DNA of 64,000 bases from Chlamydiales bacterium (GCA_024233575.1 JACKPN010000001.1:333472-397471), one strand, 5' to 3'; counted from the first letter of the stretch, positions 34,131 to 44,244 are shown. The notes: generated from the sequence alone by a model not told the origin. Numbers and translations are program-made.

Positions 34131-37094
34131 ATGGGTATGTCGGGCGACGAGATGCATATCCGCTCAACATCATCATTTCAGACGAACCAAACTATTGAAG
34201 AGCAATATATTGAGCCAAAACACCGCTCTTCAACCCCTCCACCATACCGTGATACGCTCGCCTCTGCCCTCAGCGGGCTAACCTATCAAGAAGATTATAC
34301 CCCCCCCGCAGACTCCCCTATGCTCATCCAAGAAAAACCTCCCGGCGCCGACCGTCCGGATCTGCGTAAAATCAATTATCATAAACCTACCGATCAAGAC
34401 CTCTTTGAAGGCGTTTTCTTCACTGAATCCATCGCCGTTGCCAGCCAAGATCTATCCCAGTTCCCTGGCCTGCCTCAAGGGATCACTGGCGACGACCTCA
34501 TCCGCAAGCTTACCTTCACCATGTACCATCCGGAAACTGGCAGCAATGACGCAGTACAAAAACTCTCTGAAGCGCTGGCAGAGATCGCCAAAGCTGAAAC
34601 CGGCGTTTCCGTCGATCCTGTGAAGAACAGAAAAATGTTCGATCAAGCCATGAAGGGCAGCTTCCACAATTATTTCGAGAAAGCTATTAAAAAAATTGCC
34701 AAGCCCGAAGATCTTGAACGTCTCCGTTTTGCCCACACCTTCCCTCAATTTGCCGAGCCGCTAACCGAGCAACAGAAGAACATCCTGGACAAGGCAGAAA
34801 ATAAAGCTATTGAAAAGCTAGATAAAAAATATGGCGCATCAGAAGGATTCAAACCTCCTGTCAAAAGCGACCGCATGGATGGCGAAATCTTCTGCGCCAT
34901 TACTGAAAACTACATGGGACAGCTCGGCAGCTTAAAAGAACAAGGTACAATCACACCGAAAGAGGCAAAGCAACTCCGCTACCTCTATTATCATCCGGAA
35001 GCGCAATACCCCGACAGCGTCAAACTAAAAAGTCGCTCACAAGAGATGCGAAGAGGAGCGGTCGATACCGTAAAAAGTAAATATGGCTTCACTGACGACT
35101 ATCCTCTTAAGCACGACCATGAGTTTTTCGACCGCATTCCCGACGGCTACTACCGCGACTTCTTCCGGGAAAATTTGTCATCCAGCGGTCTATCAAAAAC
35201 AGATCAATCCTTTGTTAGGGATCTGCAATACCACCCCGATGCCAAAGTACCGGAACATATTCCTGATAAGCTGAAATCTCTCGAAAAACTATCGAGGCAA
35301 CAGACAATAGAAAAGCTTGCGCTGCCTTCGGACTGGCAGCCGAAAACTGCAGTTATGGACACTGTTCGCAATCCTCGCATGCATGCAATCGCCCGCAACG
35401 CCATGCAGTTCCTTAAAGAAACTGCCGACACCATTACAGAAACGGTCCAAACAACCGAAGTGTCCAAGCAGCAGCAAATGGAATACGCTCTCTTTGTCGG
35501 CGGTCAGGGAATGTCAACAATGACCTTCCTTACTAAGATCATGTCCGCTATCGACAACCTGGAAGAGATGGTCTACGTCATGGAAATCTCCGACAGCACT
35601 ACGCAAAATACTCTTGTTGCCATGCAAAACGACATGCAGATCAATGCGATCAACAATCAGTGGGACGAGATGCGGGAACAGCAGAAACAGGAGCAAGAGC
35701 AAGAGCAACAGGAGCAAGGCAAGGGCGGATTCATGGGATTCGTCCAAAAGATTTTCAAACCGATCACCATGGCCGTTATGACCATTGCCGCCGTTTCCAC
35801 AGCTCCTGTCGGCGGAGCGATCTTCATGCCTGTCATCGCCGCTGGTGGTGCGATGCTGATAGCAAACGATGCCACCGATGGCAAAGTCATGCAGGATGCT
35901 TTCAATGCAATGACTAACGTCATCGACGACATCCTCCCCGATAGCTTCCCTGACGAACTGAAAGAAGCTGTCGATGTGATCGCCAAGGTAGCGACGATCG
36001 TCGCAGTCACCTCCGCGATGATGGTCGGCGGAGGCGGTGCCGGCATGATGATGGGCATCAAGTTCGCCATGTCAGCACTCCAATCGTCGCAAGTAGTACA
36101 GGAGACCGTCGGCATGCTAGGCGGCGACGAACAGGCACAGCAAATCGCCTCTATGGCCGTCAGTATGGCATTAACGGTAGGGATCGTCGTCGTTCAAATT
36201 GGTGTTGCGGTAGCTTTCACAGTAGTGACCGGAGGTGCCGGAGCCGAAACCGTCGGCATGGCAGCAGCCGAAGGCGCAGCAGAAGTCGGTGCTGCCGTCG
36301 GCGAAGGTGCCGCCGCAGCGGGAGAAACAGCAGCTACGGCTGCTACTGCCGCTACCGGCACAGCCGCCGCAGCAACAGCTGCTACAGCAGCAGAAGGAGT
36401 AGCTGATACGGCTTCAGCGGCAAGTGCAACAGCAAGTTTAACATCGCAAGCCAGCGAAATTCTTGGTAAGACAGCCAACAAAGTACGCAGCGCCGCACGC
36501 AGTGCAGCACGGATCATCCGAGGAATCCAACGCGGAGTGATAGAAGCCCCCGACATCGTACAACAAGCTGCTTCAGCCGCAAAAGATACAGGAAAAGCAG
36601 CGAAAACAGCAGCCAAATCATCTCAAGAGATCATGGAGATCGTCGACGACCTGGCAAAAAGCGATAAAGCGCTAGAAACATCAAAAAATATCCTCGAAGC
36701 CGGCGAAGCTGCTGAAGAAGGCAGCAGAGCCAGCAAAATGGCAAAAACTTTTAAAAAATCTGTCAAATTTCTCTACGAGCACCACAAAGAGATCGAAGCG
36801 ATCGCTCATGGCGGAAAAGATATCGCCGAGGGAACGAAAAACGCCATCGACGACTACAACCAAATGCGGCAGCAGTACCAAATGGCGCAAATTGCCCTCA
36901 TGCTTGGCGATACTGAAGCTTATGAGAAAAAGATACGCGCCTACATCAAGATTGTGATGCAAGTGATCCAAGCATTACTAAACGAACTATTCCCCATGTC
37001 AGAATGGGTCAGCGACATCGAAAAAACAAAACAAAAGTACCATAAAGAGGCATCACAGGCAATCACGCAAGTAACACAATCGCTCCAGGGGTAA
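34131..37094 (+). CDS. Large CopB/YopB/SseC-like type III translocator, paralogue 1
   Basis: The 987-aa protein has an N-terminal half built from about three degenerate 100-residue repeats (recurring YHPEA- or YHPDA-like motifs and DWQP/GF-type endings), a coiled coil with a Gln/Glu-rich stretch, then hydrophobic segments at about 543-575, 620-650 and 675-705, an Ala-rich linker and a C-terminal coiled coil. This is the topology of the hydrophobic pore-forming translocator. Chlamydiaceae CopB is about half this length as far as I recall. AGGAG precedes the ATG. It lies between its SycD-type chaperone and a paralogue, and ends 26 bases before the latter. Confidence 0.82.
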   Translation: MGMSGDEMHIRSTSSFQTNQTIEEQYIEPKHRSSTPPPYRDTLASALSGLTYQEDYTPPADSPMLIQEKPPGADRPDLRKINYHKPTDQDLFEGVFFTESIAVASQDLSQFPGLPQGITGDDLIRKLTFTMYHPETGSNDAVQKLSEALAEIAKAETGVSVDPVKNRKMFDQAMKGSFHNYFEKAIKKIAKPEDLERLRFAHTFPQFAEPLTEQQKNILDKAENKAIEKLDKKYGASEGFKPPVKSDRMDGEIFCAITENYMGQLGSLKEQGTITPKEAKQLRYLYYHPEAQYPDSVKLKSRSQEMRRGAVDTVKSKYGFTDDYPLKHDHEFFDRIPDGYYRDFFRENLSSSGLSKTDQSFVRDLQYHPDAKVPEHIPDKLKSLEKLSRQQTIEKLALPSDWQPKTAVMDTVRNPRMHAIARNAMQFLKETADTITETVQTTEVSKQQQMEYALFVGGQGMSTMTFLTKIMSAIDNLEEMVYVMEISDSTTQNTLVAMQNDMQINAINNQWDEMREQQKQEQEQEQQEQGKGGFMGFVQKIFKPITMAVMTIAAVSTAPVGGAIFMPVIAAGGAMLIANDATDGKVMQDAFNAMTNVIDDILPDSFPDELKEAVDVIAKVATIVAVTSAMMVGGGGAGMMMGIKFAMSALQSSQVVQETVGMLGGDEQAQQIASMAVSMALTVGIVVVQIGVAVAFTVVTGGAGAETVGMAAAEGAAEVGAAVGEGAAAAGETAATAATAATGTAAAATAATAAEGVADTASAASATASLTSQASEILGKTANKVRSAARSAARIIRGIQRGVIEAPDIVQQAASAAKDTGKAAKTAAKSSQEIMEIVDDLAKSDKALETSKNILEAGEAAEEGSRASKMAKTFKKSVKFLYEHHKEIEAIAHGGKDIAEGTKNAIDDYNQMRQQYQMAQIALMLGDTEAYEKKIRAYIKIVMQVIQALLNELFPMSEWVSDIEKTKQKYHKEASQAITQVTQSLQG

Positions 37095-37120
37095 AAACCC
37101 AGGAGAAGGAGATAATAATA

Positions 37121-40100
37121 ATGAGTGACACAAATATATCCGGAGGAGGCACAAGCAGCGTCTGGCATTCCGGCACAACAGAGACCACAGAATCCCAGTA
37201 TGCCGATAAAACGGCGCAAACGATGAGAACGCTGGCAGACACTTCCGATACCATCATGCGCTCCTCCACAGTTAAAGGGATCGGTATTTTCATTTACAAT
37301 ACCGAACCGAACAATCCCTTACTCCCTGAAGCTACCGTCCATGTGATCAACATACAAGAGTTTTTCAGCACAACAGCGCCCGAGGAACAAGAGACACCTC
37401 CCGATCCTAATCTGCGGTTTAGCGAAGAGTTCCAAGTAAATATCAACAAGTTCCTGCAGCAAACAGACATGGAACAAATGGCCGGAGAAATGGGAGGACT
37501 TACGCAAGAGCAACTCGAAGCAAAGCTGAAATTCGCCTTCAATTTTCCGCAAATGAACAGTAACGAGCAGATTAGCGACCTACTCAAGATGTTCGAGTCT
37601 CAATCTCTTGAACAAGTCATCGAAGAGTTCGAACTACCTAAAGATTGGAGCCCCAACGTCAATACCGAGTCGGAAATGAAGTTCCTCGACACTGTCTTTA
37701 ACGGGAAATTTGACAACATCATCAAGGGACATCCTAACAAAGGGAAAATCCTTTTTGCCCTCTCACATCCCGAATACGCCGAACAGCTGGATCCCGAGGT
37801 CAAAGCACAACTGAAAGAGATAGTTCAAGAAGTTCTTTCCCAAATGAAGAATCAATTTGGGATCACCAGCCAATTTCCTACCCCCTCCATCAATAAGGAA
37901 AAAGTCGATGCGCAGATGACCGTTTCCTATAACGAGGCTTTCGAAAATGCACTGAAAGATGCCGACGACCTTTCTAAAACAGAAAAACGAACCCTGCGCG
38001 CCATGTTCTACATGCCTGAACTAAACGTGTCCCCAGGGGATAAACTGGAAAAAATCTTCAATAAGCTAAAAGAGTCGGCTATGAAAGGACTCCAAGAAGA
38101 GTTCGGCGTTCCAAAAGACTGGGAACAACAACCTTCAAACCTTATGTACCGCGCGATCCTGAACGGTAAGTTCAGAAAGTACTTCAACCGCTTCGTCGAA
38201 AAAAGAGTCGAAAAAGGAAAAATCTCTCCAGAGATGCTCTCGGAAATCCGCACTCTGCAAAGCAACCCCAATGCCTCCGTTTCCAATGAAGCAAAAGCTC
38301 TATTTCAAGAATTGGTTGAAAAAGCGACGGAAAAGACAAAGACAAAAATGGGCATCGAAGGCACCGATTGGAAACCAACGGAACTAGTGCCCGGTAATGA
38401 AGACTACAATCCCACATTGCAACACGCAATGGATAATGCCATGGAAACCTACGAAGGTGCAGTCAATGCCGTTAATATGCTGCCCGATGCCGATCCTAAT
38501 AAAGTCAAACTCCTCGACTTCCTAAAAGCTATTGGTGAAGCGCTTAGCACAGCACAAGAGATGCTTTACCTTATCCAAAGCCATGATTCCAAACTGGCAA
38601 CTGTCCTTGCCAATGTCATGAAAGAAACGCAGCTGAACAAAATCAAAACTCAGCAAGAACAGATCGACGCGCAACGGAAAGAACGAGAAAAGCAGCAGAA
38701 AGAGGCAGAAAAAGCTCAAGGAGGCAAAGGCGGCTTCATGGGATTTCTAGGAAAAGTGATGAAGATCTTTGCGCCTATTATGTGCGTGCTCCTTGTTGTC
38801 TCCGCATCCATGCTAGCTCCTATCACGGGAGGATTAAGCTTTGTGCTGATGACCGCCGCCTATGCCCTATTGGTTGCTTCCATTGCCGATTCTGCTATGA
38901 CTTTCAACGGCGGGGAGGGCCTCTGGGATAAAGCGTACCAAAAGCTGGAAGAAATAACACTACAGATGATGCCGGACTACTTCCCTGACGATCTGAAACA
39001 GATGGTTGTTATCATGACAAAATTAACCGCCGTTCTAACAGTAACCGCAGCAGTGGGGTTAATGGGACCGATCGGCGCAATGATGGCTGCCGACTACCTA
39101 GTGGACCACTTGCTAGCATCACAAGTTCTGACAGAGACGTTCGATCTGATGGGGCTGCCGCCCGAAGCACAAATGGCGCTGACAGTCATCATTATTGTAA
39201 CCATCATTTTAGCCACAATCGTCGCTCAAGTAATCGCCACCTCTTTTATCCCTGGTGTCGGCACCGCTGCCGGCGTCAGCAAGGGCGCTGCGCAGGCCAC
39301 CGCACAGACAACAAAAACGGCGGCAACCGTTACAGTCCAGTCATCAAAAATTGCCAGGGCGGCGGCGCAAGCCTCGCGAGTCGCCTCAAGGGTATCGGAA
39401 CAAGCAACCAAAGCATTCCAACAAGCAGGAAAACTAGCAGAAAAAGCACAAAAAACAGCCGCAAAAGCCGCTCAATATGTTTCAAAAGGCATGAACAAGA
39501 TCACCAAAGGCAAACAAATGGTCAGCGAAGGTAAAGACCTCGTGGCTCAAAGTAAAAATTTGACAAAACAAGGAAAACTGCAAGAAGCGGCAAAAGCATA
39601 CAACAAGGGTAAGGAGCTGATCAAAGCCGGAAAAAAAGAGATCGAAGAAGGCGAAAAACTTGTCGATAGAGGCCAACGTCTCGCCACCAAATCGAAAGAC
39701 TATGCAAAACGCGCAAGTGAAAAATATGACGAAGGCATGGAAATCATGAACAAGGACGTCACGAACATGTCCAGAGCGGAAAAAGTGGAAAACGCTAAAA
39801 ACGTCGAAGCTGCTGAAAAATATATTGAAATTCATAAAGCCGACAAAGCTGCCAAAGCACAAAGAATTGATGAGCTGAAAGCTGCGAAAGAAGCGGGGGA
39901 AATCGACGAATATCAATACGCTGCGCAATTAGATAAGCTGGAAACCGCTTCCGACTACCACAAAATGACCAAATTTGAAAAAGCAGTATACAACGCAAGA
40001 CAGAATTTCGACAGATTCATGGATAAAACAAAGTCAGCTCGAAAGTGGGGGGAAAGGATGAAGCGCGGGCTAGAAGGCGGCGCTGAAGTTTCTAAGGGGG

Positions 40101-40357
40101 TTTACCAGGCATCTGTACAATATCGACAGATGAAATTCCACCTCGATATGGCGGAACTGGCGCTGATGATGGGCAGAATGGAAGCATACCTCAAAGAAGT
40201 TGACGCGCTTATCAACCTGCTCAAGCAGATCATCAAGACCCTCATCGAAGGATTAGAGGGCATCGCTAATGACATCCAAGCAATTTCTAAACAGCTAGTA
40301 GGGCTACATAAACAGATGAGCCAGGCGATGACGGGAATATCGCTGGCAACAGGCTAA
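37121..40357 (+). CDS. Large CopB/YopB/SseC-like type III translocator, paralogue 2
   Basis: The 1078-aa protein mirrors the previous gene. It has N-terminal repeats ending in DW-type motifs (ELPKDWSPN, GVPKDWEQQ, GTDWKPTE), the shared GGKGGFMGFLGKV sequence, hydrophobic segments at about 546-590, 633-660 and 685-715, a long Lys/Ala-rich coiled coil (about 730-900) and a final helical region ending near MTGISLATG. It should insert in the host membrane as part of the translocon pore. AAGGAG precedes the ATG. Having two such giant proteins in tandem suggests either alternative pores or a hetero-oligomer. Confidence 0.82.
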   Translation: MSDTNISGGGTSSVWHSGTTETTESQYADKTAQTMRTLADTSDTIMRSSTVKGIGIFIYNTEPNNPLLPEATVHVINIQEFFSTTAPEEQETPPDPNLRFSEEFQVNINKFLQQTDMEQMAGEMGGLTQEQLEAKLKFAFNFPQMNSNEQISDLLKMFESQSLEQVIEEFELPKDWSPNVNTESEMKFLDTVFNGKFDNIIKGHPNKGKILFALSHPEYAEQLDPEVKAQLKEIVQEVLSQMKNQFGITSQFPTPSINKEKVDAQMTVSYNEAFENALKDADDLSKTEKRTLRAMFYMPELNVSPGDKLEKIFNKLKESAMKGLQEEFGVPKDWEQQPSNLMYRAILNGKFRKYFNRFVEKRVEKGKISPEMLSEIRTLQSNPNASVSNEAKALFQELVEKATEKTKTKMGIEGTDWKPTELVPGNEDYNPTLQHAMDNAMETYEGAVNAVNMLPDADPNKVKLLDFLKAIGEALSTAQEMLYLIQSHDSKLATVLANVMKETQLNKIKTQQEQIDAQRKEREKQQKEAEKAQGGKGGFMGFLGKVMKIFAPIMCVLLVVSASMLAPITGGLSFVLMTAAYALLVASIADSAMTFNGGEGLWDKAYQKLEEITLQMMPDYFPDDLKQMVVIMTKLTAVLTVTAAVGLMGPIGAMMAADYLVDHLLASQVLTETFDLMGLPPEAQMALTVIIIVTIILATIVAQVIATSFIPGVGTAAGVSKGAAQATAQTTKTAATVTVQSSKIARAAAQASRVASRVSEQATKAFQQAGKLAEKAQKTAAKAAQYVSKGMNKITKGKQMVSEGKDLVAQSKNLTKQGKLQEAAKAYNKGKELIKAGKKEIEEGEKLVDRGQRLATKSKDYAKRASEKYDEGMEIMNKDVTNMSRAEKVENAKNVEAAEKYIEIHKADKAAKAQRIDELKAAKEAGEIDEYQYAAQLDKLETASDYHKMTKFEKAVYNARQNFDRFMDKTKSARKWGERMKRGLEGGAEVSKGVYQASVQYRQMKFHLDMAELALMMGRMEAYLKEVDALINLLKQIIKTLIEGLEGIANDIQAISKQLVGLHKQMSQAMTGISLATG

Positions 40358-40379
40358 TCAACAACAAGGAGAACAACCC

Positions 40380-41069
40380 ATGGACGACTTCAAAAAGTTT
40401 GTCGAAGAGAGGATCAACGAGATCGCTCCCGATATGCCGGAAGAGATGCGCAAACAAACTCGAGCGGCATGCTCTGCTTTGCTCGAAGCCGATTACAACG
40501 AACTCGCCACCGCAGCTCCTGATGATCTCAACAAAGAAAAAATTCAAGGGATGATCGACTCGGTAATGGACAGCATGCCAAAAACCTTTTCGGACAAAGA
40601 GAAAAAACTCCACCGTGAAGTGCTGGAAAAGGTATTCCTTAAGGGAGAACCACTCAATGAAGCGGTAGGGATCTCTGACGAAATGATGGAGCTGATCTAC
40701 GCGTTCGGCTTCAACATGTACCAGAGCGGCAACCTTAAAGATGCCATCGGTGTCATGAACCTTCTTTGCATCCTCTGCCCGGAAAGCGTTCGCTACCAGT
40801 TTGCTCTAGCAGCCGCCTACCATATGCATAAAGACTACGAAGAAGCGATCAAACGCTACTTATGCTGCTCGTTCGTCGACAAATTATCGCCTGTCCCCTT
40901 CTTCCACGCCGCCGACTGCTATATGAAAATGAAAGACGATTCCGGAGCATTCCTCATGCTGACCCTGGTTCTTGAGCGGTGCGGAAAAGAAAAAATGTAC
41001 CATACCATCCGCGAAAAATCCGAGATGATGCTGAAAGCAATCAAGGAGCGGATGGAAAAAGTTAAATAA
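40380..41069 (+). CDS. SycD/LcrH-type type III chaperone (TPR), second copy
   Basis: The 229-aa protein has TPR units at about 95-200 (YAFGFNMYQSGNLKDAIGVMN, LAAAYHMHKDYEEAIKRYL) like the chaperone at 33545 but a longer N-terminal helical extension. It follows the second translocator by 22 bases and probably serves it and/or the smaller translocator at 42779. AAGGAG precedes the ATG. Chlamydiaceae also carry more than one SycD-type chaperone (Scc2, Scc3). Confidence 0.86.
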   Translation: MDDFKKFVEERINEIAPDMPEEMRKQTRAACSALLEADYNELATAAPDDLNKEKIQGMIDSVMDSMPKTFSDKEKKLHREVLEKVFLKGEPLNEAVGISDEMMELIYAFGFNMYQSGNLKDAIGVMNLLCILCPESVRYQFALAAAYHMHKDYEEAIKRYLCCSFVDKLSPVPFFHAADCYMKMKDDSGAFLMLTLVLERCGKEKMYHTIREKSEMMLKAIKERMEKVK

Positions 41070-41084
41070 AGGAAAATTATACTC

Positions 41085-42191
41085 ATGACTGTAGCCGGTA
41101 ATGACCCTAAAGACAACCCATCACGGGCGCTGTACACCGACTTTGAACAGCTGATGCATTTCAAACCTGGCCTGGATGAAATGCACTTCCAGGCTGGGAT
41201 CATTCCGCAGCACCTGATGGACTCGATCGACTTCACACAAACGCCAATGGGGTTTGTTGGACGCAATCCCACCGACGCAACACATCCGACACTGCAACAG
41301 CCGATCTTCAGCCTGCGCGGTTCCATCCAGGAACCGGTAGAAGCTGAAACAACATGGCAGGAGGTACAACAAGAGCTGGTCGACAGCCTTCCCCCCGACT
41401 ATCAAACGTGGTTCCAGGAACAGCAGGCACTACCTGCCAACGAGCGCAGCGAAGCATTCACCGCCTTCAACGAGATGTTAACATTTGTCGCAAAAGGCAA
41501 GGTATGGCTGGCCCGGGTAGCGCAGCCATTCGCCGAAGGCAGTACTGCAGCAGACAACATCCAACGAAACCTTGGCATCGCCGCGCAAGCGCTCTACGGA
41601 GCTATCCTGCATGTAGAAACACTGCTGACAATGGGACGGGGCTTTCTCGAAGACACGGGCGCCAACCATGAAAATTTCGACGCCAAAATGAACTACCTCA
41701 ATCAGCTTGAAGGATTAATGGACACCTTTACAGCACTGCAAGAAACCGCAGGCTCTGGACCGCTGGACGATAGCGCTCGCGGGCAGGTCGGAGAACTCAC
41801 ACGTCAAATTACCAATATGAGCATGCAATTCCAAGCGGTATCAATCGGTAATGAGTTGCAGATCATCGGCCCGATGCTCAACGTCCTGCAAACGGTAGCA
41901 TCCAGCTATCTCCTAGATCAGGAGCTTCAAGCGATCTACATCGGCATGACTTTGGCATCGGTAGGAATTAACTCGGCCGACAGCGAACTAGGCATCGTCG
42001 GCGATGCCCTCAGTGAAACACAGCGCGGCCTCGTCGAGTGGGTGCTCCAAATCCTTGTTCCCAACTTCAACGAGGCGGAACAGGATCTGGCGTCCAACTT
42101 GACAAACGCCGGACTGCTCACAGTGCTCGTCGCAGCACTAGGGGCATATGACGGCAGCGAGACCGCTGCCGAAAGCGAGGCTTATGAATAA
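41085..42191 (+). CDS. Unknown 368-aa type III operon protein, mostly helical
   Basis: No family is recognised. The protein has an acidic, proline-containing N-terminus (1-110), then helical segments. One is mildly hydrophobic (NELQIIGPMLNVLQTVASSYLL, split here by function rather than sequence) and another lies at the end (NAGLLTVLVAALGAYDG). This could be a translocon accessory or secreted protein. AAAGGAA precedes the ATG at 41085. It overlaps the next gene by 8 bases, so they are co-translated. Its place between a SycD-type chaperone and a CopD-like translocator suggests a role in translocation. Confidence 0.55.
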   Translation: MTVAGNDPKDNPSRALYTDFEQLMHFKPGLDEMHFQAGIIPQHLMDSIDFTQTPMGFVGRNPTDATHPTLQQPIFSLRGSIQEPVEAETTWQEVQQELVDSLPPDYQTWFQEQQALPANERSEAFTAFNEMLTFVAKGKVWLARVAQPFAEGSTAADNIQRNLGIAAQALYGAILHVETLLTMGRGFLEDTGANHENFDAKMNYLNQLEGLMDTFTALQETAGSGPLDDSARGQVGELTRQITNMSMQFQAVSIGNELQIIGPMLNVLQTVASSYLLDQELQAIYIGMTLASVGINSADSELGIVGDALSETQRGLVEWVLQILVPNFNEAEQDLASNLTNAGLLTVLVAALGAYDGSETAAESEAYE

Positions 42192-42735
42192 AGAACTATA
42201 TCTCTTTTACGTGGGACATTTTTTGCTGCACAACGACATCATCCGCAGCCTAATCCCCGAAGAGATCGGAGAAAAACCTTACGGATTCGACATCGACGCC
42301 ATCCCGCAGCAGGTATTGGCAGAGACTTTTGAGCTGACATCAATGCTGCTCTATTTGCGCGCATTGCGCAAAAAAAATACAACCGCCATGTACACCATAC
42401 TGGAGGGTTTTGCCGAGGAGATCAGTAAGCGGCTGCGAACAATGGAGAGCTTAGTAAACGCAGCCCTCAACGACGAAGAACTGACAAAAGAAAAACGCAC
42501 AGCGCTGCTAGAGATCTCCGTTCAACTGTCAGAAGGAAGGCTCGCCCTTGACGAAGGGAACTACGAAAACTTCATGACAGTATTTGACAGAGGACTGCTA
42601 GCTGCCGGGATCTCCCCCAAGCAGCTTGACAAAGACCTTGAAGAAGTCCGTGGGCTCGCAAAAAAACTGAAATACGCACTAACAACGGGGCTAGATGACA
42701 AAACAAACGCATTCACAGGAGTCACGCAAATATAA
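42184..42735 (+). CDS. Unknown 183-aa helical protein of the translocon operon
   Basis: The protein is a soluble helical bundle with no membrane segment (for example FELTSMLLYLRALRKK, then LRTMESLVNAALND). It is acidic enough and small enough to be a secretion chaperone, but I see no SycD or CesT signature. I choose ATG 42184, preceded by GAGG, because it overlaps the upstream stop by 8 bases; a start at 42148 would lie deeper inside that gene. The next gene (CopD-like) begins 43 bases after its stop. Confidence 0.6.
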   Translation: MNKELYLFYVGHFLLHNDIIRSLIPEEIGEKPYGFDIDAIPQQVLAETFELTSMLLYLRALRKKNTTAMYTILEGFAEEISKRLRTMESLVNAALNDEELTKEKRTALLEISVQLSEGRLALDEGNYENFMTVFDRGLLAAGISPKQLDKDLEEVRGLAKKLKYALTTGLDDKTNAFTGVTQI

Positions 42736-42778
42736 TTTTTTAATAACAAGGCTTTTAGCCAAAACAAGGAGTAACAAG

Positions 42779-43663
42779 ATGACAGGGAATGTCGAAAATA
42801 CAGGCGGTGGAAATGTCGGAGGCAATTTCGACTCTGCTTCCCCCGGCCTATCGGAGTTTGTCTATACAGAAGGTGAAGTCACAGTCTCGGGAGCAATTAC
42901 AACTGAATCCTTCGAGTCAAAAATCGTGCGCACCGGAGAAGATGGTACGCTAACGACCCTGACGATGAGGTATTACTACTCAGGAAATAGTCCTGAGGCG
43001 TTGGAAAATGCCGAAGCCGGCGCACCTGTGCTGACATCATCGTTCGTCGTCCAAAGTGCAGATGGCACTGTGGCGGCATCAGGCACAGGGAACGCCTTTC
43101 TGCAGCCTAATATGATGGTCCAAGTGACAGAAAATATGATGAAAATGGTTCGCATGCTGATGGAAAGTAAAATGGTAGAACTAGGCGAACGCTTGACAGC
43201 AATGACAATGGTTTGGGAGCTTGCGCTAAGTGCATCAAGGAATGTTATGGAAACTGCACAGATGAAAGCTGAACAGCATATGGCTCTCGCATTTTCAGCA
43301 GGGGTATCGGCAATGGCAAACCTTGGTCTCGGGATTGCCCTTGGGGGATTCGCGGCTTTCGGAAGCAAGGGACAACGCGCGGTTGTACAGGCATCGGGAA
43401 CCTCCTTCTCGCACTCGATGAACTCTGCATCACAGGTCGTGGAAAACGTAATCCAAGCACACTACGCATTACTGATCGGCGACCTCGAAGCACACCAAAA
43501 GCTTATAGAAGGACTGCAACAGCTGCAGCAACAGAATATGCAATCAGCTTTCCAAGCAAATGACGACCTCAACAAATTGCTTGAAGAGACCTTGCAAGCG
43601 CTGCGATCTGCAATCCAAGCACACTCGCAGGCTTACCAAAGTCTGACCGGCAGCGGAGGATAA
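42779..43663 (+). CDS. CopD/SseD-like small type III translocator
   Basis: The 294-aa protein has a Gly/Thr/Ser-rich N-terminus, helices with Met-rich stretches (MMKMVRMLMESKM), one hydrophobic segment at about 174-195 (VSAMANLGLGIALGGFAAF), and a C-terminal amphipathic coiled coil ending in SLTGSGG. A single hydrophobic segment plus coiled coil is the design of minor translocators (YopD, SseD, CopD). The start is ATG 42779 with AAGGAG upstream; the longer frame from 42695 overlaps the previous gene. It is the last gene of the operon before a hairpin. Confidence 0.7.
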   Translation: MTGNVENTGGGNVGGNFDSASPGLSEFVYTEGEVTVSGAITTESFESKIVRTGEDGTLTTLTMRYYYSGNSPEALENAEAGAPVLTSSFVVQSADGTVAASGTGNAFLQPNMMVQVTENMMKMVRMLMESKMVELGERLTAMTMVWELALSASRNVMETAQMKAEQHMALAFSAGVSAMANLGLGIALGGFAAFGSKGQRAVVQASGTSFSHSMNSASQVVENVIQAHYALLIGDLEAHQKLIEGLQQLQQQNMQSAFQANDDLNKLLEETLQALRSAIQAHSQAYQSLTGSGG

Positions 43664-43682
43664 GAAAAATTTTGTCGCCTTT

Positions 43683-43718
43683 CCTTCGGGGACGTGCAGT
43701 AAAATGCCGCCCCGAAGG
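43683..43718 (+). terminator. Hairpin after the translocon operon (terminator or attenuator)
   Basis: A perfect 9-bp stem (CCTTCGGGG and CCCCGAAGG) encloses an 18-base loop and lies 20 bases after the translocator stop. The following GCCCATTTT is only weakly T-rich. A rival pairing, AAAATG (43701-43706) with CATTTT (downstream), cannot form at the same time as the full first fold, as in attenuators. The next operon gene begins 57 bases later. Confidence 0.5.
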
Positions 43719-43774
43719 GCCCATTTTGGCATAGAAATTGCATAATGGTTAATAGGTGTACCAGGCAGGTGGAC

Positions 43775-44170
43775 ATGCTGATAGAAGAACTTATGCAAAA
43801 ATTTGAATCTGAACTGGAAACGGAAGAAAAGATCACTCCCGATATTCCGGGTGTGTATGCAATACCGATCGAAGAAAATGTTGTCATCGTAATCGCTAAA
43901 ATTCCCGAAGGCATCTCCTTTTCTTGCGATATCGGCAAATGTCCGACAGCGAAAAGGGAACAATTTTTTCAAAGTATGATGAGCGCCAACCTCTTCGGCC
44001 AAGGAACCGCGGGCGCTGTCCTCGGCCTAAGCATGGATGAACAAAAAGTTACCCTCACCCAGCTGATCGACCGCGACATCTCCTACGAAGAATTCTCCGA
44101 CTACCTGGATGATTTTATCAATGTCGTCGATTTTTGGCGCGATGAGATCGAAGAGATCAAAAATGGATGA
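43775..44170 (+). CDS. CesT-type class I secretion chaperone, Scc4/CT663-like by position
   Basis: The 131-aa acidic protein has the class I chaperone pattern: an N-terminal helix (LIEELMQKFESEL), strands (VYAIPIEENVVIVIA, ISFSCDIG), a central FFQSMMSANLFGQGTAG, then LGLSMDEQKVTLT and a C-terminal helix. In Chlamydia the gene before sctD (CT663, Scc4) is a chaperone that also binds RNA polymerase sigma-66. Identical placement suggests equivalence. I choose ATG 43775 (AGGTGG upstream); ATG 43745 is an alternative that adds 10 residues. Confidence 0.7.
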   Translation: MLIEELMQKFESELETEEKITPDIPGVYAIPIEENVVIVIAKIPEGISFSCDIGKCPTAKREQFFQSMMSANLFGQGTAGAVLGLSMDEQKVTLTQLIDRDISYEEFSDYLDDFINVVDFWRDEIEEIKNG

Positions 44171-44244
44171 TAATACAACACCATTAATAAGTTTGTATGT
44201 TATACTATTTGAACCATATTCAAGAAAAAATGTGAGAAATAACC

